In this document: positions 45,086 to 54,047 of the stretch, in pieces
Position numbering within the stretch: position 1 is the stretch's first letter
Layout of the letters: each line of letters opens with the position of its first letter
Assembly: GCA_963642705.1 (NCBI GenBank)
Contig: CAVIHU010000009.1
Span: 1 to 64,000, forward strand
DNA length: 64,000 nucleotides
Reading direction: 5' to 3'
Origin: UBA11524 sp963642705
GTDB lineage: Bacteria; Bacillota; Clostridia; Christensenellales; Aristaeellaceae
Notes under the pieces: model-generated
Told to the model about the DNA's origin: nothing
The model's input: only the letters and a program-made list of their open reading frames with translations
Databases searched by the model: none
Made by a program: the position numbers and the translations under genes

Positions 45086-46375
45086 ATGTCCGATTACCGC
45101 ATCGACACACAATGTGTTCAGGCAGGCTACACGCCCGGCAATGGCGAACCGCGTCAGATCCCGATCATCCAGTCTACCACCTTCCGCTACAGCACGAGCG
45201 AGGATATGGGAAAGCTCTTTGATCTGGAAGCTTCCGGATATTTCTATTCTCGTCTGCAAAACCCGACGTGCGATTATGTCGCAGCGAAAATCGCAGCGCT
45301 TGAGGGCGGCTCGGCGGCGATGCTGACCGGCTCTGGTCAAGCGGCGAACTTCATGGCGCTGTTCAACATCTGCGAGGCAGGCAGCCACATTGTCGCATCC
45401 TCCTCCATCTATGGCGGCACGTTCAACCTGATTTCCGTCACGCTCAAGAAGATGGGCGTTGACTCGACGTTCGTTTCGCCCGACGCGACGGATGAAGAGC
45501 TGGATGCGGCATTCCGCGGCAACACGCGCGCCGTGTTCGGCGAGACCATCGCGAACCCTGCCCTGACTGTGCTGGACATCGAACGCTTTGCTGCGGCGGC
45601 GCACCGTCACGGCGTACCGCTGATTGTGGACAACACGTTTCCGACGCCGGTGAACTGCCAGCCCATCCGCTTTGGTGCGGATATCGTGACGCATTCGACC
45701 ACGAAGTACATGGACGGTCACGGCGCGGCAGTCGGCGGCGCGATTGTCGATAGCGGCAAGTTCGACTGGATGGCGAATGCGGAGCGCTATCCGGGGCTAT
45801 GCACACCGGATGAAAGCTACCATGGCATTACGTACGCAGAGAAATTCGGCATCGGCGGCGCGTTCATCACCAAATGCACCAGCCAGCTCATGCGTGACCT
45901 TGGCTGCGTGCAGTCGCCGCAGAGCGCTTTCCTGCTGAATCTTGGTCTGGAGAGCCTGCATGTCCGCATGCCGCGCCACTGCGAGAACGCCATGAGCGTC
46001 GCCGAATTCCTCGAGCAGCAGCCGGAGGTTGAATCCGTCAGCTATCCGCATCTGCCATCCAGCCCGTACTACGCGCGCGCCATGAAATACATGCCGCACG
46101 GCGGCTGCGGTGTTGTGTCCTTTGTCCTGAAGGGAGGACGCGCTGCGGCAGAATCGTTTATGAAGCATCTGACGCTTGCCGCCATCGAGACGCATGTTGC
46201 CGATGCACGCACGTGCTGCCTGAATCCGGCAACATCGACGCATCGTCAGATGACCGAGGAGCAGCTCGCTGAGGCAGGCATTCCGGCAGGCATGGTGCGC
46301 ATCAGCCTTGGTCTGGAAAATAAGAATGACCTGATTGCCGATATCGCACAGGCACTTCGCGCCATCAACGTCTAA
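45086..46375 (+). CDS. metY: O-acetylhomoserine aminocarboxypropyltransferase (sulfhydrylase)
   Basis: A 429-residue PLP enzyme of the Cys/Met metabolism family. The PLP lysine is in THSTTKYMDGHG (about 206). SRLQNPT, LTGSGQAAN, YGGTFNLI and DNTFPTP are typical of the MetY branch. It makes homocysteine from O-acetylhomoserine and sulfide, linking MetA to MetH in this locus. It ends at a strong terminator. Confidence 0.93.
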   Translation: MSDYRIDTQCVQAGYTPGNGEPRQIPIIQSTTFRYSTSEDMGKLFDLEASGYFYSRLQNPTCDYVAAKIAALEGGSAAMLTGSGQAANFMALFNICEAGSHIVASSSIYGGTFNLISVTLKKMGVDSTFVSPDATDEELDAAFRGNTRAVFGETIANPALTVLDIERFAAAAHRHGVPLIVDNTFPTPVNCQPIRFGADIVTHSTTKYMDGHGAAVGGAIVDSGKFDWMANAERYPGLCTPDESYHGITYAEKFGIGGAFITKCTSQLMRDLGCVQSPQSAFLLNLGLESLHVRMPRHCENAMSVAEFLEQQPEVESVSYPHLPSSPYYARAMKYMPHGGCGVVSFVLKGGRAAAESFMKHLTLAAIETHVADARTCCLNPATSTHRQMTEEQLAEAGIPAGMVRISLGLENKNDLIADIAQALRAINV

Positions 46376-46387
46376 TCTAATCCATAA

Positions 46388-46424
46388 AAAGGGGTCCAGG
46401 GATGAAATTCCCTGACCCTTTTTT
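46388..46424 (+). terminator. Terminator after metY
   Basis: AAAGGGGTCCAGGGA pairs with TCCCTGACCCTTTT (46409-46422) with one bulged C, followed by TTTTTT. Confidence 0.8.
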
Positions 46425-46463
46425 CGTGAATGAGTGGGCAGATGCGTCTTGCCGAAGTTCTTC

Positions 46464-46492
46464 TTCACAGGTGCCGCCGAATATGCTATAAT
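46464..46492 (+). promoter_or_regulatory. Promoter of the M42 peptidase operon
   Basis: TTCACA (46464-46469), 17-base spacer, TATAAT (46487-46492), with TGC forming an extended -10. Confidence 0.7.
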
Positions 46493-46531
46493 ATAGTTGG
46501 TTAATTTTGTGCATATAAAAGGGGGCATTTC

Positions 46532-47569
46532 ATGGATGTCAAAAAGCTGCTGACAGAGGTCACGGCACTGCCGGGCGTCAGTGGACAGGAGGAGACAGTC
46601 AGCGCATATTTTGCGGTGAAATTCCGTCCGTTTGTCGATGAGGTGACGGTCGATGCGATGTACAGCGTGATTGCCCATAAAAAGGGGAGCGGTCCTAAGG
46701 TGATGCTCTGCGCACATCTCGATGAAATCGCGCTGATGGTAACGCATATCGAGGATGACGGCAGCCTGCGCCTTCGCAACGTTGGCGGCGTTGATCCGCG
46801 CATCCTGCCGGCAAGCCGCGTTTGGGTGCATGGTCGCGAGAAGCTTTTCGGAACCATTGGGGCGTTGCCGCCGCATCTGATGAGTGCTGACGACCGTGCG
46901 AATAATTATACGCTGGATAATCTGCATGTGGATATAGGTATGACGGCGGAACAGGCGAAGAGGCTTGTGCGCATTGGCGACCTCGTGACGTTTGACGGAC
47001 CGTCCCATGAGCTGCTTAATGGGCAGTTTGCCGCGAAGACGCTCGATGACCGTTCCTGTGTGGCGATTTTGCTTCGAGCGGCTGAACGCTTGCAGAAGCT
47101 CGTCTGCGATGCCGATGTGTATTTCGTATGCTCGGCGCAGGAGGAGGTCGGCGGCTGGGGGGCCATGACCTCCGCCTTTGCGGTGGAGCCTGATTTAGCG
47201 GTCGTGCTTGATGTCGATTTTGCGAACACGCCGACCTGTCCGCCGAACGCCGCGCTGCCGATTGACGCGATGATAGTGACGCACGGACCTTACGTGCAGC
47301 CCAAGCTCAATCAGCGGCTGATCGACTGTGCTAAGGCGCATCACGTTCAGCTGAACGCGAATGTCGCAGGGCGTTCTACAGGAACGGACGCGGATGACAT
47401 CGGTCTGAGCCGCGGCGGTGTGCCGACGGTGCTGCTCTCGCTGCCGGAAAAGTACATGCACACCTCCGTTGAAACAGTCGATCTGAACACGCTGGAGGAA
47501 GGTGCGCGGCTGCTGGCGCATTTTGTTGCGGAGATCGATAATCACTGGGAGGATGACCTATGGATCTGA
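46532..47569 (+). CDS. M42 family aminopeptidase, paralog 1
   Basis: A 345-residue di-metal aminopeptidase of the TET/FrvX/YsdC type. Ligands and catalytic residues appear in order: AHLDE (about 66), LDDRS (about 173), QEEVGG (about 204), VLDVDFANTP and YMHTS near the end. These enzymes form tetrahedral dodecamers that clear short peptides. First of three tandem paralogs; overlaps the next by 10 bases. The two later copies share a CRYxHS motif at the end while this one has KYMHTS, suggesting different specificity. Confidence 0.92.
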   Translation: MDVKKLLTEVTALPGVSGQEETVSAYFAVKFRPFVDEVTVDAMYSVIAHKKGSGPKVMLCAHLDEIALMVTHIEDDGSLRLRNVGGVDPRILPASRVWVHGREKLFGTIGALPPHLMSADDRANNYTLDNLHVDIGMTAEQAKRLVRIGDLVTFDGPSHELLNGQFAAKTLDDRSCVAILLRAAERLQKLVCDADVYFVCSAQEEVGGWGAMTSAFAVEPDLAVVLDVDFANTPTCPPNAALPIDAMIVTHGPYVQPKLNQRLIDCAKAHHVQLNANVAGRSTGTDADDIGLSRGGVPTVLLSLPEKYMHTSVETVDLNTLEEGARLLAHFVAEIDNHWEDDLWI

Positions 47570-48570
47570 AAACATTGACGGAGCTGAACGCTCCTTCCGG
47601 TCATGAGCAGGCTATCCGGCGCTTTCTGCTCAAGGAGCTGCGCGAGAAGGGATTCGTGCCTGTGCTTGACCGCATGGGCAATGTGATTGTCGAAAAAGAA
47701 GGCAACGGCGAGGCACCGCGCAAGCGCGTCATGGTCAGCGCTCACATGGATGAGGTTGGACTGATTGTGACGTCTGCCACGGAGGACGGCTATCTGCGCA
47801 TCACGACGGCTGGCGGCATTGATCCGCGCGTGCTTGTATCCAAGCGTGTGACGGTCGGCGATGACAGGCTGCCCGGCGTTATCGGCGCGGTGCCGATTCA
47901 CCTGCAGTCCGCCGACGAACGCAAGCGTGTGCTGCCCATCCATGAGCTGCTCGTGGATATTGGCGCGAAGAGCAAGGATGAGGCGGAAAGCAAGGCACCC
48001 ATGGGCACATACATCTCTTTTGATACACCCTATGTGGAGTACGGCGACGGCTTTGCATGCGGCAAGGCATTCGATGACCGTGTCGGTTGCCTGACGCTGT
48101 TCCGCCTGCTGCAGGAGGAGCTGCCGGTTGACCTCGTGGCATGCTTCGTGTCCGAGGAGGAGGTTGGCTGCCGTGGTGCAAAGGGGGCGGCATTCACCAG
48201 GGAACCAGACATCGGCATCGTGCTTGAAGGCACGACCTGCAACGATCTCGGCAATGTGCCGGAAAACGCGCATGTCTGTGAAGCCGGTCAGGGCGTTGCC
48301 GTGTCGTTTATGGACGGCACGTCCATCGCGAACCGTGCATTGTTCCGCAAGACGCTCGATGCTGCAAAGGCAGGCGGCATTCCGCATCAGGTCAAGCACA
48401 GCGTGTCCGGCGGCAATGACGGCGGCGCCATTCAGCGCGCACGCGGCGGCGTTCCGGTTGTGGTTCTGTCCGTGCCCTGCCGGTATATCCATTCGCCGTC
48501 CTCTGTGGTCAAGCTCAGCGATGCGGAAAGTCAGTTTGCGCTCAGCCTTGCGCTGCTGCGTGCACTTTAA
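47560..48570 (+). CDS. M42 family aminopeptidase, paralog 2
   Basis: A 336-residue relative of the preceding gene. It has AHMDEVG (about 65), FDDRVGC (about 168), SEEEVGCRGA (about 200), VLEGTTCND (about 224) and CRYIHSP (about 307). The glutamate replacing aspartate in VLEGT is the residue that separates glutamyl- from leucyl-type members in this family, so its specificity may differ. It lies 18 bases before paralog 3. Confidence 0.92.
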   Translation: MDLKTLTELNAPSGHEQAIRRFLLKELREKGFVPVLDRMGNVIVEKEGNGEAPRKRVMVSAHMDEVGLIVTSATEDGYLRITTAGGIDPRVLVSKRVTVGDDRLPGVIGAVPIHLQSADERKRVLPIHELLVDIGAKSKDEAESKAPMGTYISFDTPYVEYGDGFACGKAFDDRVGCLTLFRLLQEELPVDLVACFVSEEEVGCRGAKGAAFTREPDIGIVLEGTTCNDLGNVPENAHVCEAGQGVAVSFMDGTSIANRALFRKTLDAAKAGGIPHQVKHSVSGGNDGGAIQRARGGVPVVVLSVPCRYIHSPSSVVKLSDAESQFALSLALLRAL

Positions 48571-48588
48571 TGATAGGAGAAGAAGCCT

Positions 48589-49569
48589 ATGTTTGATTTG
48601 CTCAAGAAGGTGCTTGCACCGGTTGCGCCCTCCGGTATGGAGGAACCTGTCGCAGCGGTCATCCGCGAGGAGGTCGCACCGTATGTCGATACCATCGAGA
48701 CGGACGCGCTCGGCAACCTGATCTGCACAAAAACCGGTACCGATCCGCAGGCGGAAAAGATCATGCTGTCTGCGCACATGGATCATATCGGCTATATTGT
48801 CACCGGCATCGAGAAGGAAGGCTTTCTGCGCGTCACGAACGTCGGCGGCGTCAGTCCGTTGATGAGCCTGACGCGCCATGTCACATTCCCGAACGGCGTG
48901 CAGGGCATCGTCGTGTCCGAGAGTGACAAGGATACCGCGATGAAGGATCTTTTCGTGGACATCGGTGCGCAAGACAAGGCGGAAGCGGAAACGATGGTGC
49001 GGATCGGCGATGCATGCGTGTACGCCAACGACTGCTTCCGCCTCGGTCAGCATCGCGCCGCAAGCCCTGCCATGGATGACCGCGCAGCCTGTGCGCTGCT
49101 CATCCGCTTTTTGCAGACGGTCGGAAGTACGAAGCGGACGATTATCGCCGTTTTCTCCGTGCAGGAGGAGGTCGGCTGCCGCGGCGCGAGGGTTGCATCC
49201 TTTGCCAAGGCGCCTGACAAGGGCATCGCCATTGATGTGACTGCATGGGGCGACACGCCCGGCACGAAGCAGCCGGACATCAAGCTCGGCGAGGGCATTG
49301 CCGTGAAGGTGATGGATCGCGGCAGCATCAGCAATCCTGTGCTGCGTGAAGCGCTGATTTCCGCCGGCGAGAAGGCTGGCGTCAAGACGCAGCGCGAGGT
49401 GTTGCCTTTCGGCGGAACGGATGCGTTCGCCATGCAGACGAGCCGCGGCGGCATTCCGGTTTGTACGCTGTCGATTCCGTGCCGCTATGTGCATTCGGCG
49501 TGCGAGGTGATTGACCTGCGCGACCTCGAAGCCGGTGTGGCGCTGCTGAAGGAATATTTTGCCGATTAA
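48589..49569 (+). CDS. M42 family aminopeptidase, paralog 3
   Basis: A 326-residue member with AHMDHIG (about 64; His where the others have Glu), MDDRAAC, VQEEVGCRGA, IDVTAWGDTP and CRYVHSA. All metal ligands are kept. Last peptidase of the trio, 27 bases before a membrane-protein gene. The three could form separate or mixed dodecamers. Confidence 0.92.
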   Translation: MFDLLKKVLAPVAPSGMEEPVAAVIREEVAPYVDTIETDALGNLICTKTGTDPQAEKIMLSAHMDHIGYIVTGIEKEGFLRVTNVGGVSPLMSLTRHVTFPNGVQGIVVSESDKDTAMKDLFVDIGAQDKAEAETMVRIGDACVYANDCFRLGQHRAASPAMDDRAACALLIRFLQTVGSTKRTIIAVFSVQEEVGCRGARVASFAKAPDKGIAIDVTAWGDTPGTKQPDIKLGEGIAVKVMDRGSISNPVLREALISAGEKAGVKTQREVLPFGGTDAFAMQTSRGGIPVCTLSIPCRYVHSACEVIDLRDLEAGVALLKEYFAD

Positions 49570-49596
49570 CCCATCATCCGCGAAGGGAGCTGTCCC

Positions 49597-51627
49597 ATGA
49601 CATTTCTGCTCGGAATCGCATATCTGCTGCTGTTCCTGTCTGCAGGGACGGCGTGCGTGACTTTTCTGCTGCCGCGCCGCTCAGTGCTGACGCGTGTTTG
49701 GCTGGGCGCAAGCTTCGGTCTGCTGCTGATGATGTGGCTACCGGCGCTGATGGCGTTTCTGGTGGACTTCACCATAACGGCGCACTATCTGGCGGCAGGG
49801 CTGCTGCTGGCAATTACGCTTGCATGTTATCTGCTGCGCGACCGCTCGCACCGAAAGCAGTGGGATGCGGCGGAAAAGGCGTTGCTCAAGCAGATGCTGC
49901 TCATTGTCCTGCCGCTGACGATTCTATCGGGCTATCTGCAGCACACGCACTGCCTGCGCGTCGGCGATGACGGCGGCTGGTGGGTCGGGCAGAGCACGTA
50001 CGGTGACCTGCCGATGCATATGTCCTTCATCACCTCGATGAAGAATGTATCCTTTCCGCCGGAATACGCAATTTTCCCGGGGCAGCGCCTGTGCTATCCC
50101 TTCCTGACGGATACGCTGTCCACATCGTTCTACATGATGGGCTTCTCGCTCCGCTGGGCGATTGTCATCCCGGGTACCTTCATGATGATGCTGTGCTACA
50201 TGGGCGTCATGGTGCTTGCACGCGAAATGACGGCCGGCAAGAAGACCATCATGCTGGCGACGCTGCTGTTCTTACTGAACGGTGGGCTTGGGTTCATCTA
50301 CAATTTCGACCTGGCAGGCGGCACGACATCCGATGGCACGCTGACGATTGTCGAGCGCGTCAGGGAGATTCTTGAGGGCTACTACACGACGCCAACGAAT
50401 CAGCCGACGCCATATAATCTGCGCTGGTCGAACGTTATCGCCGACCTGATGATTCCGCAGCGGACGCTGCTGGGCGGCTGGTGCATGGTTATTCCGTGCT
50501 TCTACCTGCTCTATACCGGCTTTGCGCCGCAGCTCCGTCCGCAGACGACGGAACGCGTTCGACTGACTGTGCTGCTGGGCATATGGGCTGGTGCGCTGCC
50601 GCTGGTGCATACGCATTCGTTCCTTGCGCTGGGGCTGTGCTCGCTGGGTATGCTGATCTACGACATGATTCACGACGAGGAGAGGCTGTATCAGCTCGGA
50701 TGGTATGCTATCTACGGCGGATTGGCGGTCGTGCTGGCTCTGCCGCAGCTCCTCTGCTTCACGTTCGGGCAGGTGTTTGAATCCTCAGGCTGCAACAGCT
50801 TTCTGCAAATCTGGCTCAACTGGGTCAACGGCTATCAGGATGGGAGCAGCTTCAATTTCTATGACCTGTATTTCTGGTTCTACCTGAAAAACATCGGTCT
50901 GCCGTTCCTTGCGCTGCTGCTGGCGCTGTTCGAGAAAAATCCGAAGCATCGGCGGATCTTTGCCGGTGCGATTCCCATCATCATCGCTGTGGAAACCGTC
51001 CGTTTTCAGCCAAACATCTACGACAACAACAAGCTGATGTATCTGGCGTGGATGCTGTGCTGCATGATTGCTGCGGACTGGTGCCGCGATGTGTGGCATC
51101 GGCTGCGCGGCATGCGCGGACGCTATGCGCTGGCGGTCGTAACGGCGATTGCGGTCTTCCTTTCCGCAGGGCTGACGCTCTGGCGCGAATGCGTGAGCAA
51201 CTATCAGGCATTTTCCGCCTATTTGGTGGAGGCAGGCGAGTATGTGCGCGACAACACAGAGGAACACGCGACTTTCATGACCGGAACGCAGCACCTGAAC
51301 CCGATTTCCTCGATCGCCGGCAGGAACATTGTTTGCGGACCTGACCTGTGGCTGTATTATCACGGGCTGGATACGACCGAGCGCAAGGCGGATATTGCCG
51401 CGTTCTATACCGACCCGGAAAACAACCTTGATATTCTTTACAAGTATGAAGTGAGTTACATCTATGTCAGCAGCTACGAGCGCAGCAATTATGATGTGGA
51501 TGAGGAGGCTCTCGACCGGCTGTTTACGCGAATTTTCGAGAACTGGGAATGCGTGATTTACGCCGTCAATCCGGCGGAAACGGAGGATGCCAATGGAGCG
51601 TCTGCTGCGCTTCTCTCTGGAGCATGA
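49597..51627 (+). CDS. Polytopic membrane protein, GT-C-like
   Basis: A 676-residue membrane protein with about 12-14 segments and a C-terminal soluble domain of about 130 residues. The first large extracytoplasmic loop has an acidic cluster followed by YGDLPMHMSF, reminiscent of the acidic motif in GT-C glycosyltransferases that use lipid-linked sugars. This placement is tentative, and no family can be named. It follows the peptidases by 27 bases and overlaps the next small gene. Confidence 0.65.
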   Translation: MTFLLGIAYLLLFLSAGTACVTFLLPRRSVLTRVWLGASFGLLLMMWLPALMAFLVDFTITAHYLAAGLLLAITLACYLLRDRSHRKQWDAAEKALLKQMLLIVLPLTILSGYLQHTHCLRVGDDGGWWVGQSTYGDLPMHMSFITSMKNVSFPPEYAIFPGQRLCYPFLTDTLSTSFYMMGFSLRWAIVIPGTFMMMLCYMGVMVLAREMTAGKKTIMLATLLFLLNGGLGFIYNFDLAGGTTSDGTLTIVERVREILEGYYTTPTNQPTPYNLRWSNVIADLMIPQRTLLGGWCMVIPCFYLLYTGFAPQLRPQTTERVRLTVLLGIWAGALPLVHTHSFLALGLCSLGMLIYDMIHDEERLYQLGWYAIYGGLAVVLALPQLLCFTFGQVFESSGCNSFLQIWLNWVNGYQDGSSFNFYDLYFWFYLKNIGLPFLALLLALFEKNPKHRRIFAGAIPIIIAVETVRFQPNIYDNNKLMYLAWMLCCMIAADWCRDVWHRLRGMRGRYALAVVTAIAVFLSAGLTLWRECVSNYQAFSAYLVEAGEYVRDNTEEHATFMTGTQHLNPISSIAGRNIVCGPDLWLYYHGLDTTERKADIAAFYTDPENNLDILYKYEVSYIYVSSYERSNYDVDEEALDRLFTRIFENWECVIYAVNPAETEDANGASAALLSGA

Positions 51628-51811
51628 CCGGATTATCCGCATGATGTACATGGTAGAGGAGCACCTCGTACAGGTGAACGCGCGCGTCATTGCGTATGAT
51701 GAGAAGGAGGTTTCCTTCATCACAACCCGTTCCCCCAGAACGATGGTCATTCCGAGGGAGTGCCTTCTCTCGGCGGATTTTCGCCGCGGCGATGACGGGC
51801 AGGTTGTCTGA
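51593..51811 (+). CDS. Small hypothetical protein overlapping the membrane gene
   Basis: About 72 residues starting MERLLRFSLEHDRIIRMMYM. ATG 51593 has GGAGG 6 bases upstream, inside the end of the previous gene, with a 35-base overlap. The sequence is a mixed alpha/beta fold (VNARVIAYDEKEVSFITTR) that reads like a small WYL- or SH3-like ligand module. Not recognised; the coupling and ribosome site argue it is expressed. Confidence 0.6.
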   Translation: MERLLRFSLEHDRIIRMMYMVEEHLVQVNARVIAYDEKEVSFITTRSPRTMVIPRECLLSADFRRGDDGQVV

Positions 51812-51860
51812 AGAGATTCTGTTTTGTTGATTGACTTGAATCGACTGGTCAATTCTGCAG

Positions 51861-51927
51861 CTTTCGGAGGGCATTGCGATCGTCCTGAATCCCTTCGCAA
51901 TGCACATTTCCGTTGTGCAGCCGAAGG
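51861..51927. other. Structured intergenic segment (possible RNA element)
   Basis: Three stems can form together. CTTTCGG (51861-51867) pairs with CCGAAGG (51921-51927). GCATTGCGA (51871-51879) pairs with TCGCAATGC (51895-51903). TGCACA (51901-51906) pairs with TGTGCA (51914-51919), which competes with the second stem by three bases. No T-run follows, so it is not a simple terminator. It lies about 125 bases upstream of the lipase-like gene. Confidence 0.35.
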
Positions 51928-52053
51928 GATCAAATAATCGGACGAAGTCTGTGGACGGAAAGACAACTGTCGCAGCAAGAAACTCATCTATGAAAAAAGC
52001 AACAAATCACCGTGCCAACACCACAAACCAATGAGACAAAGAAAGGAACAATG

Positions 52054-53700
52054 ATGGAACAGGCAGAGAAAAGAACGCTGACCGGCATCGAGCTCTCCCG
52101 AACCTCGGCGCTCCTGCTTTCGTGGACGGTCGATCCGTGGGGACATAAGCGTCCGCCGCTGTCCGGCGAGGCGCTTTCGCTGAGCGCGGAGCTTGCCAGC
52201 GATGTCTACGACATGGCGATTGAGCCCTGGCTGGACGCAGGCTGGCGCGATGCTACCATTCAGATTGACGGCGAGCCGAATGCGTTGCCGCCTAACAATC
52301 CGCTGAGCGCAGCATGGTGCAAATACTGGATTCATACGCGGCTCAAGCCCATGGGCGCGCTGGGTCAGGTGCTCGGCGCACTGCGGCTTCGCGGGAACGC
52401 GCCCGGCAATGCCGCCGTCATGATCCATCCTGCCGGAAACGGTCGGTATGTGGTTGCCATCGGCTTCATGGGCACCGGCGGACGCTTCTACGACTGGTTC
52501 AGCAACTTCCGTATGACGACGCAGGACGGCATGCACCGCGGCTTTCTTGAACTTGCGCGTCAGCTGGAGGAAAATGAGGAAAAAATCGAGTTCCCCGAAA
52601 CGGCGGAAGAGCTTGGTCTGCAGAAGCTGACGCTCAAGAATGTGCTGGAGGACATGAAAAGCCCGTCAAGCCGCTTTATGCTGTGGCTCGCCGGACACAG
52701 TCAGGGTGCGGCAACCCTGCAGGTTTACGCACACCTGAAGCTCCGGGAAACCGGCATCTGTCCGCGCAAGCTCATTGGCTACGGCTTTGCTTCGCCGACG
52801 GTGATGACAGGTCAGGCGGTTGAAGATCCGTCCGATTATCCGCTCTATCACGTGCTCAACACCGATGACCTCGTGCCGCACTGCGGTGCGCAGGTGCATC
52901 TGGGGGTCTGCCTGCGATATCAGGCGACGGAGGATTTGCGCAAAAAGTGCTACAACTGGAAGCGCGATGCGCGTTCCGTACAGACGCGGCTTGCCATCCG
53001 TCCGATCTTTTATCAGATGGTGGATACGCCGACATGCTTTATCGGCGGCATGGCGATGCTGGATACGTTTGGGCATGTTACAGGGCTCGAATTACTGAAA
53101 ATGCTGGGTCTCGGTGGATTTTTGCCGCTGAACCGCGCACTGGAGGACAAGGATGCGGAGGAGCTCATCAAGGGACTGAATCAGCGTGCCGCTGTTGCGT
53201 ACAAGAGCGTCACCGGTCACGACCCGGATGCAGCAGAGATTGCCGAGCAGTCCGGCGCCATGCAGCGGATCATTGACCGCTTCGGGTTGCCGGCATTCCT
53301 GGAAGCTGCGAAGGAGCTGATGATTTGCCCGCACTATATGGAGGAGCACCCTGAAGAGGGCTACATCGGCACATATTTCTACATTGTCATCAACGGGAAG
53401 AACAGCTTCCAGCCATTTATCTGGAAGGCTGGCGAGGTGCCGACACGCATATACCGCAAGTCGATTCCGTGCGTCATGGTGGCACGTGACACAGGGTCGG
53501 AGCGTGCGCACCGTATGCGGATGCAGGGACGCCGGAGAAGACTGCCGTTCACGCATCACGATCCGCGCAGGAGTACATCCCAGCACATGAGCGCAAAGGT
53601 GGTGCGGACGGTCAAGCAGAAACCTGCCGGGCAGCTCGGAAGGTTTACCATCGAGCGCCTCCTCCGCCGCAAGAATGAGGAAAAATCAGACGGAACATAA
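52054..53700 (+). CDS. Lipase class 3-like alpha/beta hydrolase
   Basis: About 548 residues. The nucleophile elbow is AGHSQGAA (near residue 220), and a downstream Asp and His (LNTDDLVPHCG) complete a probable Ser-Asp-His triad as in fungal-type class 3 lipases. There is no signal peptide, so it acts in the cytoplasm unless exported otherwise. The last ~60 residues are strongly basic (RMRMQGRRRRLPFTHHDPRR), unusual for the family and perhaps nucleic-acid or membrane binding. ATG 52054 has AAGGA at better spacing than 52051. Confidence 0.75.
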   Translation: MEQAEKRTLTGIELSRTSALLLSWTVDPWGHKRPPLSGEALSLSAELASDVYDMAIEPWLDAGWRDATIQIDGEPNALPPNNPLSAAWCKYWIHTRLKPMGALGQVLGALRLRGNAPGNAAVMIHPAGNGRYVVAIGFMGTGGRFYDWFSNFRMTTQDGMHRGFLELARQLEENEEKIEFPETAEELGLQKLTLKNVLEDMKSPSSRFMLWLAGHSQGAATLQVYAHLKLRETGICPRKLIGYGFASPTVMTGQAVEDPSDYPLYHVLNTDDLVPHCGAQVHLGVCLRYQATEDLRKKCYNWKRDARSVQTRLAIRPIFYQMVDTPTCFIGGMAMLDTFGHVTGLELLKMLGLGGFLPLNRALEDKDAEELIKGLNQRAAVAYKSVTGHDPDAAEIAEQSGAMQRIIDRFGLPAFLEAAKELMICPHYMEEHPEEGYIGTYFYIVINGKNSFQPFIWKAGEVPTRIYRKSIPCVMVARDTGSERAHRMRMQGRRRRLPFTHHDPRRSTSQHMSAKVVRTVKQKPAGQLGRFTIERLLRRKNEEKSDGT

Positions 53701-53724
53701 GGCGGCACCGCACAATTCGGCGGC
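53701..53724. repeat. Half-copy of the GGCAAC-ACCGC palindromic repeat
   Basis: GGCGGCACCGCACAATTCGG, directly after the lipase-like gene's stop. Same arm as at 34083-34107 and within the full palindrome at 61007-61056. Confidence 0.5.
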
Positions 53725-53759
53725 TAAAGCAATGACGTGAAGAAAGGGATGGAACGGAA

Positions 53760-54044
53760 ATGGAGCATTGGGTGTGGGTTGTTCCGAGCGTTTATCTGCT
53801 GGTGGTGAACGTGGTGGCGTTCGCGCTGATGGGCATGGACAAGAGCAGGGCAAAGCGCGGCGCATGGCGCATTCCGGAAAGGACGCTGTTTCTGCCGGTC
53901 GTATTGTTCGGCAGCCTCGGCGGAACGCTGGGCATGCTGACCTTCCGTCACAAGACGAAGCACTGGTATTTCAAGTACGGTTTTCCTGCACTGCTGGTGG
54001 TGCAGGTGCTGCTGATGGTTGCGGGAGCATATCTGTTGAGGTGA
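53760..54044 (+). CDS. DUF1294 membrane protein
   Basis: A 94-residue protein with three membrane segments. The FALMGMDKSRAKRGAWRIPE block (about 21-40) and TFRHKTKHWYFKYGFP (about 61-76) are DUF1294 signatures. Function unknown. It ends 3 bases before rarA. Confidence 0.85.
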   Translation: MEHWVWVVPSVYLLVVNVVAFALMGMDKSRAKRGAWRIPERTLFLPVVLFGSLGGTLGMLTFRHKTKHWYFKYGFPALLVVQVLLMVAGAYLLR

Positions 54045-54047
54045 TGC

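Noticed and set aside
47542..49494. Long minus-strand frame opposite the M42 peptidases
   Set aside because: Antisense shadow of two well-supported genes; rich in His, Arg and Ala as expected for such shadows.
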